64,000 nucleotides of DNA, taken from UBA8529 sp964390565 (GTDB lineage: Bacteria; Bacteroidota; Bacteroidia; Bacteroidales; Tenuifilaceae). Below are positions 8,135 through 17,877 of the stretch, one piece after another; within the stretch, counting starts at the first letter, position 1, and each line of letters begins with the position of its first letter. Below the pieces are notes generated by a model. The model was given only the letters and a program-made list of their open reading frames with translations, made no database searches and was not told the origin of the DNA. Position numbers and translations under genes: made by a program. Location of the stretch: NCBI GenBank assembly GCA_964390565.1, contig CAYMII010000016.1:1-64000 (forward strand), given 5' to 3'.

Positions 8135-11100
8135 TTGAAATTTATTTACAAAAATACGCTAGCAGGATTTTTTATCGCTGCCTCTGTTTTTTTTGCTACA
8201 ACAGCAGAGGCTTCATCTATTTTTACTGCTAGTTACCCGAATGTAGTTAAGAATTTTAAGGAAAACTCGTTTAGTTTTTCTCAAGCACAACCACAGGACA
8301 CATCAAAACTTCCATACCCGCTAAAACAAGGCGATGCTTTTGCAACCGAGAAAAAATCACGCTCATCTTTTGATCTTGAATCGCCCTCAAATATAACCGT
8401 TACCGTTGAGTACGACCCTAAGGCAAAACAATATATCATTTACGAAAGGGTAGGCAAGTACAATATCAAGCCTCCGAGGGTTATGACCGAAGAGGAGTAT
8501 CGCAGCTACCAGTTCGAAAACTCCATGCGCGAGTACTGGCGTAAGAAAAGTGCCGGTGAATCGTTCGATGCAGGAACCGGTCTACTTCCTAGGTTGCAAG
8601 TGAATAATGAAACCTTCGATAGAATTTTTGGAAGTAATGTAATAGAGATTATCCCCGAAGGAACAGCAGAGCTTAGCTTTGGCCTAAACCATGTAAAAAC
8701 GGATAATACATTACCCATTGACCAGCGGAAAAGCACAACATTCGATTTTAAATCGAAAATCCAGATGAATGTGAACGGAAAGGTAGGGGATAAGCTAAAA
8801 ATGACCGTTCAATACAACACAGAGGCAACATTCGATTTCGAGAATAATGTTAAAGTTGAGTATACAGGTTACGAGGATGAAATTATCCAGAAAATTGAAG
8901 CTGGTAATGTGTCATTACCTCTTCCCGGAACCCTCATAACCGGTAGCCAAAGTTTATTTGGATTTAAAACACAGCTAAAGTTTGGGCGGTTAAATATTAC
9001 ATCAGTTGTATCGAAACAAAATGGGCAGAGCCAGGTAATAGAAGTAAAAGGAGGAGCTCAAACCACCGAATTCTCAGTTAATGTGGATGAATACGATGCG
9101 AATAAGCACTACTTTCTATCACCCTATTTTAGAAGCAAATACAATGGCGCATTGAGTAGTTTACCTATTGTAAACTCGCAGGTTAGGATTACAAAGGTTG
9201 AGGCGTGGATTACAAACACTAATCAGAACTATGAGAACTCTCGCGATATTGTTGCTTTTGTTGACTTAGGAGAATCGGCAGGAAATCTATTCGAAAGTTT
9301 ATTTGGAAACGAAACGGGTCCCCCTAGTAATAATCGGAACGATCTTTTTACAATTCTTAAAATATTTGATACCACATCTGTTTTTCGAGATATCAAGAGG
9401 TTGGAGACCGAAATGGCTGGACTGCAAACGCCAAACTTTAAGCAAGGGCGAGGTTATGAGAAGATGCAAATCGCTCGCAAGCTACTGCCCAACGAGTTCA
9501 GTGTAAACGCTTTTTTGGGTTACATCTCATTGAATTCACCGCTGGGCAGCAATCAACAGTTAGCCGTTGCATATGAGTATACAGTTGATGGCCAGTTATT
9601 TCAGGTGGGTGAATTTTCAACAGATGGGATTGATTCTCCACAAGCATTATACCTTAAACTTTTAGCAGGAATGGATAAAAGTCCTAAGATAAAACCACTT
9701 TGGGACTTGATGATGAAGAATATCTATAAGCTTGGTAATGTTTATCAGGTTAGTCAAGAGAATTTTCTATTAGATGTATACTACCACGATGATGTAATTG
9801 GAACAGATCTTAGGTATATTAACGGTGTTAAGAATAATACCCCGTTAATTAGGGTTCTAAATCTGGACAATTTAAACTCACAAAATGATCAAAAGCCGGA
9901 TGGTGTTTTTGACTTTCTGGATGATGTCCCAAATAATACTACTGATGTTAAGGTTCCAATAACAATTAATGCCCAATATGGGAGGGTGATTTTCCCTTTG
10001 CTTGAGCCGTTCGGAAAAGACCTTCGTGCAAAAATTGGGAATAATGCAATAGCCGATAAATATGTTTACCAGGAGATTTACGACTCAACCCTAAGTAAGG
10101 CACAAAAAGTATCGCGCAAAAATAAGTTTAAAATAGCAGGCTCACTCAGTTCTTCATCAAGTAATGAAATATCGCTTAATGCAGCTAACGTTCCAAAGGG
10201 CTCGGTAGTTGTAACAGCTGGTGGCGCAAAACTTCAGGAGGGAACCGACTATACTGTTGATTATAACTTGGGTTCGGTTAGAATAATTAAACCGGGTCTC
10301 ATTGAATCGGGCATGCCAATTCGAATCTCGTTAGAGAACAATGCCCTTTTTAACTTTCAAACTAAAACGCTGATCGGAACGCATCTCGACTATAAAATAT
10401 CCGATAAATTCAATGTCGGAGCAACCATCATGAACCTTACCGAGCGACCGCTTACACAAAAGGTTAACTTTGGGAACGAGGCCATTTCCAACACAATTTG
10501 GGGTTTAAATACATCGTTCGAGACTGAATCGAGTTTCTTAACCAAGATGGTAGATTTGCTACCGCTAATTCAAACTAAGGAGAAATCGAAAATTACATTC
10601 GATGCCGAGTTCGCCCAGCTGATCCCCGGTTACTCAAAATCAATAGGCAAGAATGGGACAGTATTTATCGATGATTTTGAGAGTAGCTCTACGCCTACCG
10701 ATTTGACACAGCCCCTTGCATGGAAATTGGCAAGTATTCCCAAAGGGCAAAGCAGTTTATTTGGAGCAGAGTCGTCGTATATTGATAATCTTGAAACAGG
10801 AAAGAAAAGGGCGCAGCTAGCTTGGTTTAGAATCGAACCTCTCTTTTTAAGACAAGAGGGCGAAAACCCTTCGTATATTAGAAATAGTGACAAGTTAAGG
10901 AGTAGCCATTGGGTTCGTGAAATTTATGAGCGCGAACTTTTCCCTGCCAAAAATACGCCACAAGGGCAACCAACAAATCTTTATGTTTTGAATTTAACCT
11001 TCTATCCTAATGAGAGAGGGCCTTATAACTATTCATCAAACCTTAATTCGAATGGTTTTTTAGATAACCCTTCAAACAATTGGGGTGGTATTATGCGTGG

Positions 11101-14100
11101 GGTTTCCAATTCAGATTTCGAAGCCCAAAACATTAACTACATTGAGTTTTGGCTGATGGATCCTTTTGTATATGAAAAAAATTCAGATCTTGATGGTACT
11201 TTATACTTCAATCTTGGAACAATCTCCGAGGATATTCTTCCCGATGGCCATTATGCTTACGAAGGGGGACTTCCGGTTACGAGTGAATTAAAGAAAATTG
11301 ACATAACCAACTGGGGAAGGCAGCCAGAGTTTGGGCTTCCAAATTACTTTGATCAAGCTAATAAGAAGTATCAGGATATTGGTCTTGATGGGTTAAGTTC
11401 AAGGTATGACATTGATGGCGATGGAGTTGATGATGAGATAAAGTTTTATGAGGATTATCTAAATGAAATTCAAGGAACGCTTGGTGCTAACCCACAGGTA
11501 TATGAGATGTTTTCAAGCGACCCCTCAAACGATGATTACCGATATTTCTTAGATCCCTATTACACAACCGTTGAAGCAACCATTCTGGATAGATACAAAA
11601 AGATCAATAATACCGAGGGCAACTCTTTATCGAGTACAACCGTCAATCAACAAGCGACACAACAGCCTGATGGCGAAAGTATTGACGATAACCCAAGTCA
11701 GAATACCGTTGAAAGTTATTTTCAGTATGCTGTGCCATTAAAGCACGATGAGATGGAGGTTGGTAAAAACTTCATCACAAGCAAGGTCGACTACTATGCA
11801 GATATGCCTGCATATTCTCAAAAGCAAAAAGTTTCGTGGTATCAGTTTAAAGTTCCAATCGATAAACCAAGTAGTATAATTGGAGATCCTAGTCTAACGA
11901 ATATTACCGCTGTGCGGATGCTTTTAAAAGGCTTTGCCGATACGCTTAACCTAAGGTTTGCAAAGCTGCAGTTTATACGAGATGAATGGCGTAAGTACGA
12001 CAACCCAATGATTGAGGGACAAGAAGGGATGCCAGGCGGCGATTTATCAAATGGGATATTAAACATTTCAGCTGTTAGTTTGGAAGAGAATAGCGCTCGA
12101 ACGCCCATAAACTATGTGCTTCCTCCGAAGCTTAGCCGCTCAACCGATCCTTCCCAAAGCCAAACCGTTGAGATGAACGAGCAGTCGATGGAGCTAAAAG
12201 TGACCGACCTTGCCGAGGGTGATGCACGAGCTGCATTTAAGAACATCAACTACGATATTCGTAAGTATAGAAGGTTAAAGATGGATGTGCATGCCGAGGA
12301 AATCCCGGGCTTCCCTCTTACAGATGACGAGGTAACCGTTTTCATCCGTTTAGGGAATGATAATACAGACAACTATTATGAGTATGAAGTTCCATTAAAG
12401 ATAACCCCTCCACCTGCTGGTGGTGGGCGTTATAGCAATAATAGTGAAGCCGATAGGCAAATTGTTTGGCCACACGAAAATATGCTTGATATCGATCTCG
12501 AGAAATTTACCAATACAAAACTTGCTCGAAACGATGCCATGCGAAAATCCGGCTCAAATGTTTATATGAGCACGATCTATACTAAATCGGATGGTGATAA
12601 TAAGGTAAAGGTAAAAGGTAACCCGAGTTTAAGTAGCGTTAAAGTTTTGATGATTGGCGTTAGAAACCCAGGAAAGTCCAACGATCCAAATAGCGATGGG
12701 TTATCGAAATCTGTAATAGTTTGGGTTAACGAGTTAAGGGTTTCAAATACAATAAACGATGCCGGATGGGCTGCGAATGCACGCATTTCAGCTAAACTTG
12801 CCGATTTGGGTATGGTTACAATAACTGGCGCTACTAGCAAACCAGGCTTTGGATCCATTGAGTCAAAGGTTGCCAACCGTACATCTGAGGATTTTTATCA
12901 GTATGACTTAACTACAACGGTTGAACTTGGAAGATTCTTTCCTACCAAGTGGGGCGTTAAAATACCAATGTATTTTGGTTATGGGGAGTCCTTTTCAAAC
13001 CCTCAGTATAACCCTTTAGATCCCGATATTCCCCTTCGGACAGCCTTAAAAAATGCTGCAAACGAGGCTGAAAGGGATTCAATCAAGCATTTCTCTCAGG
13101 ACTATACTCGAAGAAAGAGTATCAACTTTACAAATGTTAAAATTGACAGGCAAGATGCAAAAAATTGGCCTTTAGCCATTTCGAATTTTTCGGTTAGCTA
13201 CTCATACAATGAAACTTTTGCAAGGAATATAAAAACGGATCATAGAGTTGACAGGGAGATTAGGGGTGCATTAACTTACAATTACAACACCAATATAAAG
13301 CCTATTTACCCTTTAAAGAAGGTGAATTTCTTAAACTCAAAGTATTTGAGATTAATAAAAGATTTTAACTTTAGCCCTGTACCTTCACAAATTTCGTTTA
13401 GAACAGATTTAACAAGGAATTATTTTGAGCAGCAGCTCAGAAACATTACCAATACAAGTATTCAATTTGAGCCTACCTATTCCAAGGACTTTTTATGGAA
13501 TAGGGTGTACTCGTTAAACTGGGATTTATCGCAATCGTTGAGGTTCGATTTTAATGCAAACAACTTAGCCATTATCGATGAACCAGAAGGCATTGTTGAT
13601 AGAAAGTACCGAAATGCTTATGATCACTGGAGAGATTCGGTGGTTTATAATATCCTAAATTTTGGACGTAATAAGGAGTATGGGCACCAGTTTAATTTTA
13701 CCTATAATGTTCCTTTGAACAAAATTCCTTTCATCGATTGGGTTGCGGTATCTGCAAAATATTCTGGCAATTACAGGTGGGAAACAGGCCCAATTCTTTC
13801 AGATACTTCAAGGTTTGATCCGGGGAATATGATTCAGAACTCAAATATTATTCAATTAACTGGACAACTGAATCTCCAGGGGCTTTATAACAAAGTAAAC
13901 TATCTTAAACTGCTTAATCAAAAATTTGATCAAATAGCTCGTGGTACTCCTCCAAAAAAGACCATGAAAACAGTAAAGTATGAGGAGAGCGGAATAAAGC
14001 TTAAACCTAACCTTTCCAAATCGATTAACCATAAATTAAAAACCGAAAATGTAACGGTAAAAGTTTATTCCGATAAAGGGGCTGAAGTTAAGGTTAAAAT

Positions 14101-15586
14101 GGAGGTAAAAAGTAACGAACGCATAACCATAAAAGCCGAAAATGAATTGGAAAATGTAAAGGTTGTTGTTGAGGGTAAGATACCTGAAAAAACTAATCCT
14201 TTTAAACTCGTTGCGGAAAGCACAATTCGTGTTCTGATGGGATTGAAAAACATATCACTTTCGGTATCGGATAACAGGGGTACTGTTTTACCCGGTTATA
14301 AGCCTACAACCAGATATATGGGGATGAATGATGTGAATGGCGTTTATGCTCCAGGATTAGCGTTTGTTTCGGGTTGGCAAAATCCAGACTTTGCTTGGTA
14401 TGCAATTAATAATGGCTGGTTAACCAAGGACACAACCTTTAACGATGCATTTCGATTGACTTATAGCGAGAATATTACATTGAGAGCACTTTTTGAACCA
14501 ATGCCAAATTTCAAGGTTGAGATAAATGCGCTTCGTACCTATTCTAGAAATAAAGATCAAAACTATCGGGCTAATGAGTTTGGTGCGTATCGTACAACCA
14601 TTCCTGTTATTAATGGTAACTACAGTTTAAGTATAATAAGCGCAGGCTCAGCCTTTAAATCGCCAAAAAAAGTATTTAATCGCTTCAAAGACTCGCGTTT
14701 AACGGTGGCTAATAGGTTGTTTGAAAAAAGAGATAGGAATGCTGGACAGGCTTATGATCGTGGAACAAATAAATTCCCCACTGGTTATGGAGAGTTGTCG
14801 CAGGAGGTGCTTATCCCATCATTCCTTTCCGCATATTCTCAGTACTCACCAACCAATGTTCCGTTAGATAATTTTCCAAAAATCCCTATGCCTAACTGGC
14901 AAATAACCTATGATGGGTTAGCAAAATTGAGTTTCTTTAAAAGCTATTTTAGAACATTTACGCTTACCCATGGATATAGATCTGTTTACTCAATCGGGGC
15001 TTATGCTGCAAACTTGAATTATGATGAGAAAGAAGATGGGTTTAACTGGGTAACAAATTCGGTTGGAGATTTTGTTGCAAACCGCACTATTTCCAATGTC
15101 TCAATCATTGAACAGTTCTCGCCATTAATTGGATTGGATATGAATTGGGTTAATAATTTAACCAGCCGTTTTGAGGTGAAAACGAGTCGCTCTTTGGCAA
15201 TGAGTTTTTCAAATAACCAGTTAACTCAAACCAATGCATGGGAGTATATTATAGGAGGCGGATATAGATTTGAGAATTTACCACTTGTTTTTAGCCCCGA
15301 GGAGGGAGGTGAGCGTAGAACGTTAAAAAGCGATTTAAAACTAAGGATTGATTTCTCTATTCGTAAAAACGAGACTGTGCTCCACAAATTGGTTGAAGAC
15401 GTGAGTATAAAAAATGCGGGGATGATAACTACTTCAATTAAAGCGTCAGCCGATTATTTAATCAGCAACCAGGTTACATTCCGAGCGTTTTTTGATTGGG
15501 GGAAAACTAAACCAACCGCATCAGGTCCTTCGTTCCCGCAGATAAATAGCAGCTTTGGTTTCAGCCTTCGGTTTACAATGATATAG
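8135..15586 (+). CDS. sprA: SprA/Sov, outer-membrane translocon of the type IX secretion system
   Basis: A giant protein (2483 residues) matching SprA/Sov, the 36-strand barrel through which type IX cargo crosses the outer membrane. It begins with a signal peptide (about 1-27, ending TAEA) and continues with the repeated large beta-barrel segments of the family. A Ca-binding-like stretch DIDGDGVDDE lies near residue 1094, and the end SFGFSLRFTMI is barrel-like. The start must be the TTG at 8135: an in-frame TAG is six codons upstream, no ATG lies between, and the next Met would remove the signal peptide. It follows ruvA by 19 bp. The PorK/L/M/N and other T9SS genes are elsewhere. Confidence 0.95.
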   Translation: MKFIYKNTLAGFFIAASVFFATTAEASSIFTASYPNVVKNFKENSFSFSQAQPQDTSKLPYPLKQGDAFATEKKSRSSFDLESPSNITVTVEYDPKAKQYIIYERVGKYNIKPPRVMTEEEYRSYQFENSMREYWRKKSAGESFDAGTGLLPRLQVNNETFDRIFGSNVIEIIPEGTAELSFGLNHVKTDNTLPIDQRKSTTFDFKSKIQMNVNGKVGDKLKMTVQYNTEATFDFENNVKVEYTGYEDEIIQKIEAGNVSLPLPGTLITGSQSLFGFKTQLKFGRLNITSVVSKQNGQSQVIEVKGGAQTTEFSVNVDEYDANKHYFLSPYFRSKYNGALSSLPIVNSQVRITKVEAWITNTNQNYENSRDIVAFVDLGESAGNLFESLFGNETGPPSNNRNDLFTILKIFDTTSVFRDIKRLETEMAGLQTPNFKQGRGYEKMQIARKLLPNEFSVNAFLGYISLNSPLGSNQQLAVAYEYTVDGQLFQVGEFSTDGIDSPQALYLKLLAGMDKSPKIKPLWDLMMKNIYKLGNVYQVSQENFLLDVYYHDDVIGTDLRYINGVKNNTPLIRVLNLDNLNSQNDQKPDGVFDFLDDVPNNTTDVKVPITINAQYGRVIFPLLEPFGKDLRAKIGNNAIADKYVYQEIYDSTLSKAQKVSRKNKFKIAGSLSSSSSNEISLNAANVPKGSVVVTAGGAKLQEGTDYTVDYNLGSVRIIKPGLIESGMPIRISLENNALFNFQTKTLIGTHLDYKISDKFNVGATIMNLTERPLTQKVNFGNEAISNTIWGLNTSFETESSFLTKMVDLLPLIQTKEKSKITFDAEFAQLIPGYSKSIGKNGTVFIDDFESSSTPTDLTQPLAWKLASIPKGQSSLFGAESSYIDNLETGKKRAQLAWFRIEPLFLRQEGENPSYIRNSDKLRSSHWVREIYERELFPAKNTPQGQPTNLYVLNLTFYPNERGPYNYSSNLNSNGFLDNPSNNWGGIMRGVSNSDFEAQNINYIEFWLMDPFVYEKNSDLDGTLYFNLGTISEDILPDGHYAYEGGLPVTSELKKIDITNWGRQPEFGLPNYFDQANKKYQDIGLDGLSSRYDIDGDGVDDEIKFYEDYLNEIQGTLGANPQVYEMFSSDPSNDDYRYFLDPYYTTVEATILDRYKKINNTEGNSLSSTTVNQQATQQPDGESIDDNPSQNTVESYFQYAVPLKHDEMEVGKNFITSKVDYYADMPAYSQKQKVSWYQFKVPIDKPSSIIGDPSLTNITAVRMLLKGFADTLNLRFAKLQFIRDEWRKYDNPMIEGQEGMPGGDLSNGILNISAVSLEENSARTPINYVLPPKLSRSTDPSQSQTVEMNEQSMELKVTDLAEGDARAAFKNINYDIRKYRRLKMDVHAEEIPGFPLTDDEVTVFIRLGNDNTDNYYEYEVPLKITPPPAGGGRYSNNSEADRQIVWPHENMLDIDLEKFTNTKLARNDAMRKSGSNVYMSTIYTKSDGDNKVKVKGNPSLSSVKVLMIGVRNPGKSNDPNSDGLSKSVIVWVNELRVSNTINDAGWAANARISAKLADLGMVTITGATSKPGFGSIESKVANRTSEDFYQYDLTTTVELGRFFPTKWGVKIPMYFGYGESFSNPQYNPLDPDIPLRTALKNAANEAERDSIKHFSQDYTRRKSINFTNVKIDRQDAKNWPLAISNFSVSYSYNETFARNIKTDHRVDREIRGALTYNYNTNIKPIYPLKKVNFLNSKYLRLIKDFNFSPVPSQISFRTDLTRNYFEQQLRNITNTSIQFEPTYSKDFLWNRVYSLNWDLSQSLRFDFNANNLAIIDEPEGIVDRKYRNAYDHWRDSVVYNILNFGRNKEYGHQFNFTYNVPLNKIPFIDWVAVSAKYSGNYRWETGPILSDTSRFDPGNMIQNSNIIQLTGQLNLQGLYNKVNYLKLLNQKFDQIARGTPPKKTMKTVKYEESGIKLKPNLSKSINHKLKTENVTVKVYSDKGAEVKVKMEVKSNERITIKAENELENVKVVVEGKIPEKTNPFKLVAESTIRVLMGLKNISLSVSDNRGTVLPGYKPTTRYMGMNDVNGVYAPGLAFVSGWQNPDFAWYAINNGWLTKDTTFNDAFRLTYSENITLRALFEPMPNFKVEINALRTYSRNKDQNYRANEFGAYRTTIPVINGNYSLSIISAGSAFKSPKKVFNRFKDSRLTVANRLFEKRDRNAGQAYDRGTNKFPTGYGELSQEVLIPSFLSAYSQYSPTNVPLDNFPKIPMPNWQITYDGLAKLSFFKSYFRTFTLTHGYRSVYSIGAYAANLNYDEKEDGFNWVTNSVGDFVANRTISNVSIIEQFSPLIGLDMNWVNNLTSRFEVKTSRSLAMSFSNNQLTQTNAWEYIIGGGYRFENLPLVFSPEEGGERRTLKSDLKLRIDFSIRKNETVLHKLVEDVSIKNAGMITTSIKASADYLISNQVTFRAFFDWGKTKPTASGPSFPQINSSFGFSLRFTMI

Positions 15587-15634
15587 TTTCCTCACCAAAT
15601 ATTTGTCAATCAAAAAATAATAGAAGGATATACC

Positions 15635-15663
15635 TTTGGGTTTTATAAAAAGTAGTAATTTTG
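15635..15663 (+). promoter_or_regulatory. Promoter for gcvH
   Basis: A -33 TTTG (15635-15638) and -7 TAATTTTG (15656-15663) are 17 bp apart. Transcription would start near 15670, about 38 nt before the ATG. Confidence 0.5.
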
Positions 15664-15707
15664 AGTCGCTAAAACATAAAGTTTCCTATACTAAAAAAAT
15701 TATAATC

Positions 15708-16088
15708 ATGAATGTTCCCGCTAATCTAAAGTACACAAAGGATCACGAGTGGATTAAAGTTGAAGGCAGCAATGCTGTTATCGGCGTAACCGAGTTTGCT
15801 CAAAGCCAACTTGGTGATGTTGTTTTCATTGAGATCGAGACTCAAGGCGAAACCCTTGATAAAGAAGAGGTTTTTGGTACAATTGAAGCCGTTAAAACCG
15901 TTTCGGATATGTTTATGCCTGTTGGAGGCGAAATTCTTGAGGTTAACCCTAAACTTTCTGAATCTCCAGACGTAGTTAATAAAGATCCTTATGGTGACGG
16001 TTGGATGATTAAGATTAAAATTACTGACGCCGCTCAGCTTAACGAATTGCTAAGCCCTGAGCAGTATAAAGAGCTAATCAATGCTTAA
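15708..16088 (+). CDS. gcvH: Glycine cleavage system H protein
   Basis: A 126-residue lipoyl carrier protein. It shuttles the aminomethyl group between the P, T and L proteins of glycine cleavage. The lipoylated Lys is Lys63 in FGTIEAVK, followed by the usual MPVGGEILEVN hairpin. The start MNVPANLKYTKDHEW at 15708 matches the family; the longer frame back to 15636 is a TTG extension over the promoter. It has its own promoter and terminator after sprA. gcvP and gcvT are not in the window. Confidence 0.95.
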   Translation: MNVPANLKYTKDHEWIKVEGSNAVIGVTEFAQSQLGDVVFIEIETQGETLDKEEVFGTIEAVKTVSDMFMPVGGEILEVNPKLSESPDVVNKDPYGDGWMIKIKITDAAQLNELLSPEQYKELINA

Positions 16089-16094
16089 AAACGG

Positions 16095-16120
16095 AAACCC
16101 TGAGCAATCAGGGTTTTTTA
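16095..16120 (+). terminator. Rho-independent terminator of gcvH
   Basis: A 9-bp stem AAACCCTGA/TCAGGGTTT around a GCAA tetraloop, followed by T residues, 6 bp after the gcvH stop. Confidence 0.85.
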
Positions 16121-16150
16121 ATATGCTATAAGATTTAAAACATTGGTCAG

Positions 16151-16798
16151 ATGCTAAAACCCGATAATAAAATTGCTGTTTTTGGTGCTGGTGGCTTTGG
16201 GAAGGAAACGATTTGTTACCTAATTGATTCCCTAGCAAAGTCAAATCAAAGGATTGAAGATATCGCTGTTTTTGTTGTTGATGATGAATGGTATACTTCA
16301 AGAACTGTTATGGGGATTAACGTTATTCCAAAATCCAAGTTTTCAGCAAATGATTATGAGGTGCTAGTTGCCATTGGCGATCCCTTAAAAAGAAAGATAA
16401 TTGTCGAAAGCCTTCCTTCCAATACAAGGTATCTTACGTTGGTTCATCCGAGGGCTATTGTTTCAAAGTATGTTGAAATTGGTGAAGGGAGTATTATTAC
16501 ACCCGGAGTTATTATTACGGCTGAAATTAAAATTGGTAAACACGCACAATTAAACTTAAATACAACTGTTGGTCACGATTGCATCCTTGGCGATTATTTT
16601 ACCTCAGCTCCAGGTGTAAATATTAGCGGTAACTGTTATATAGACGATTGCGTTTATTTTGGTACAAACTCATCTATTCGTGAGAAGTTAAAAGTGTGTA
16701 AGAATGCAATTATTGGAATGGGGGCAATCGTTCTTAAGGACATATCCGATGAGGGGATTTATGTTGGCAATCCTGCAAAGAAACTTGAACGAAAGTAA
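16151..16798 (+). CDS. NeuD/PglD/VioB-type sugar N-acyltransferase
   Basis: A 215-residue protein with an N-terminal Rossmann-like nucleotide-sugar binding part (VFGAGGFGKET, residues 10-20) and a C-terminal left-handed beta-helix of hexapeptide repeats. His142 in VGHDC corresponds to the catalytic base of PglD. The family acylates the amino group of UDP- or dTDP-amino sugars using acyl-CoA. It converges on the aminotransferase gene (2 bp between stops), whose product would be the likely substrate. The pairing resembles VioA/VioB, which make dTDP-Qui4NAc. The exact sugar and acyl group cannot be read from sequence. Confidence 0.85.
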   Translation: MLKPDNKIAVFGAGGFGKETICYLIDSLAKSNQRIEDIAVFVVDDEWYTSRTVMGINVIPKSKFSANDYEVLVAIGDPLKRKIIVESLPSNTRYLTLVHPRAIVSKYVEIGEGSIITPGVIITAEIKIGKHAQLNLNTTVGHDCILGDYFTSAPGVNISGNCYIDDCVYFGTNSSIREKLKVCKNAIIGMGAIVLKDISDEGIYVGNPAKKLERK

Positions 16799-16800
16799 GG

Positions 16801-17877
16801 TTAGATATTTGCTTTTACAACCTCAATAACCTTTTTTTGCTCCATCCATTCTAAGTCTCCAAATAAAGGTAAACATAGTACCCGCTTCGATATCGATTCA
16901 GATATCGGTGCATTCTGTGGCTTAACGTAGTTAAGCTTTTCAAGAGATGGGTAGAAATATCTTCTAGGGAAAATATCGCTCCTATTTAAAGCATCCTTAA
17001 CTTTTAGCAATATCTCTTCGCTTTGAAATACCACAGGGAAATAGGCATAGTTGTTGGTTGCATCGGCATTGAATCGCTGAAAAGTCAATGAGTTTAAATG
17101 GAGTAGCTCTTCTTGATACCTCTCGTAAACCTTTTTTCTTCCATCAATAATCAAATCAAGATCATCAAGAATGCAAATGCCCATAGCTGCTTGAAACTCG
17201 TTCATTTTTGCATTTATACCCAGTTCCGAAATTTGATCATATCCTGGAATTCCAAAATTGATGAGAAGTTTAGCCCTATCGTATGTAGCTTTATCCTTAA
17301 CAATAATTGCTCCCCCTTCAATGGTATGAAATACTTTAGTAGCATGGAAGCTAAAGGTTGATATATCGCCAAGTTTGGCTATAGATTCCCCTTTGTATTT
17401 GACGCCAAATGCATGCGCAGCATCATATATAATAGGTATAGAGTTTTCTTTTGAGATTTGGCTTAACGAATCGTTATCGCATGGATTCCCAAAAACATGA
17501 ACAGCAACAATTGCTGAAGTTTTAGAATTTATTTGCTCTTTTACCTTGCTTGGGTCGATGTTGAAAGTACTGGAATCGATATCAGCAAAAATGGGCTGAA
17601 CCCCTTCCCAAACCATCGAACTCGATGTTGCAACAAATGTAAAAGGTGTAGTAACCGCCTCATTTTTAACATCAAGTAATCGATAAGCAATTTGCAGAGC
17701 AAGTGTTCCGTTTGAAACAAGTACAACGTATGGTACTTCAAGGTATTCGGCTAACCTCTTTTCAAGGGCTTGAGTAAATTTACCGTTATTGGTTAACCAG
17801 CCCGACTCAAAAATTTGACGGACATACTCCTGATATTTCTCAAGCGAGGGCAAATATGTTTTGGTTACGTTTATCAT
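16801..17877 (-). CDS. DegT/DnrJ/EryC1/StrS sugar aminotransferase, VioA-like
   Basis: A 358-residue PLP enzyme that aminates a keto sugar nucleotide. The Schiff-base Lys is Lys181 in FSFHATK, followed by FHTIEGGA. TTPFTFVATSSS, VHVFGNPCD and the C-terminal RRYFYPSL resemble VioA (dTDP-4-amino-4,6-dideoxyglucose transaminase) more than WecE. The start overlaps the stop of the upstream WecF-like gene by 4 bp, so the two are translationally coupled. Product sugar (Qui4N or Fuc4N) is an inference. rmlA and rmlB, needed for the precursor, are not in the window. Confidence 0.9.
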   Translation of the reverse strand: MINVTKTYLPSLEKYQEYVRQIFESGWLTNNGKFTQALEKRLAEYLEVPYVVLVSNGTLALQIAYRLLDVKNEAVTTPFTFVATSSSMVWEGVQPIFADIDSSTFNIDPSKVKEQINSKTSAIVAVHVFGNPCDNDSLSQISKENSIPIIYDAAHAFGVKYKGESIAKLGDISTFSFHATKVFHTIEGGAIIVKDKATYDRAKLLINFGIPGYDQISELGINAKMNEFQAAMGICILDDLDLIIDGRKKVYERYQEELLHLNSLTFQRFNADATNNYAYFPVVFQSEEILLKVKDALNRSDIFPRRYFYPSLEKLNYVKPQNAPISESISKRVLCLPLFGDLEWMEQKKVIEVVKANI

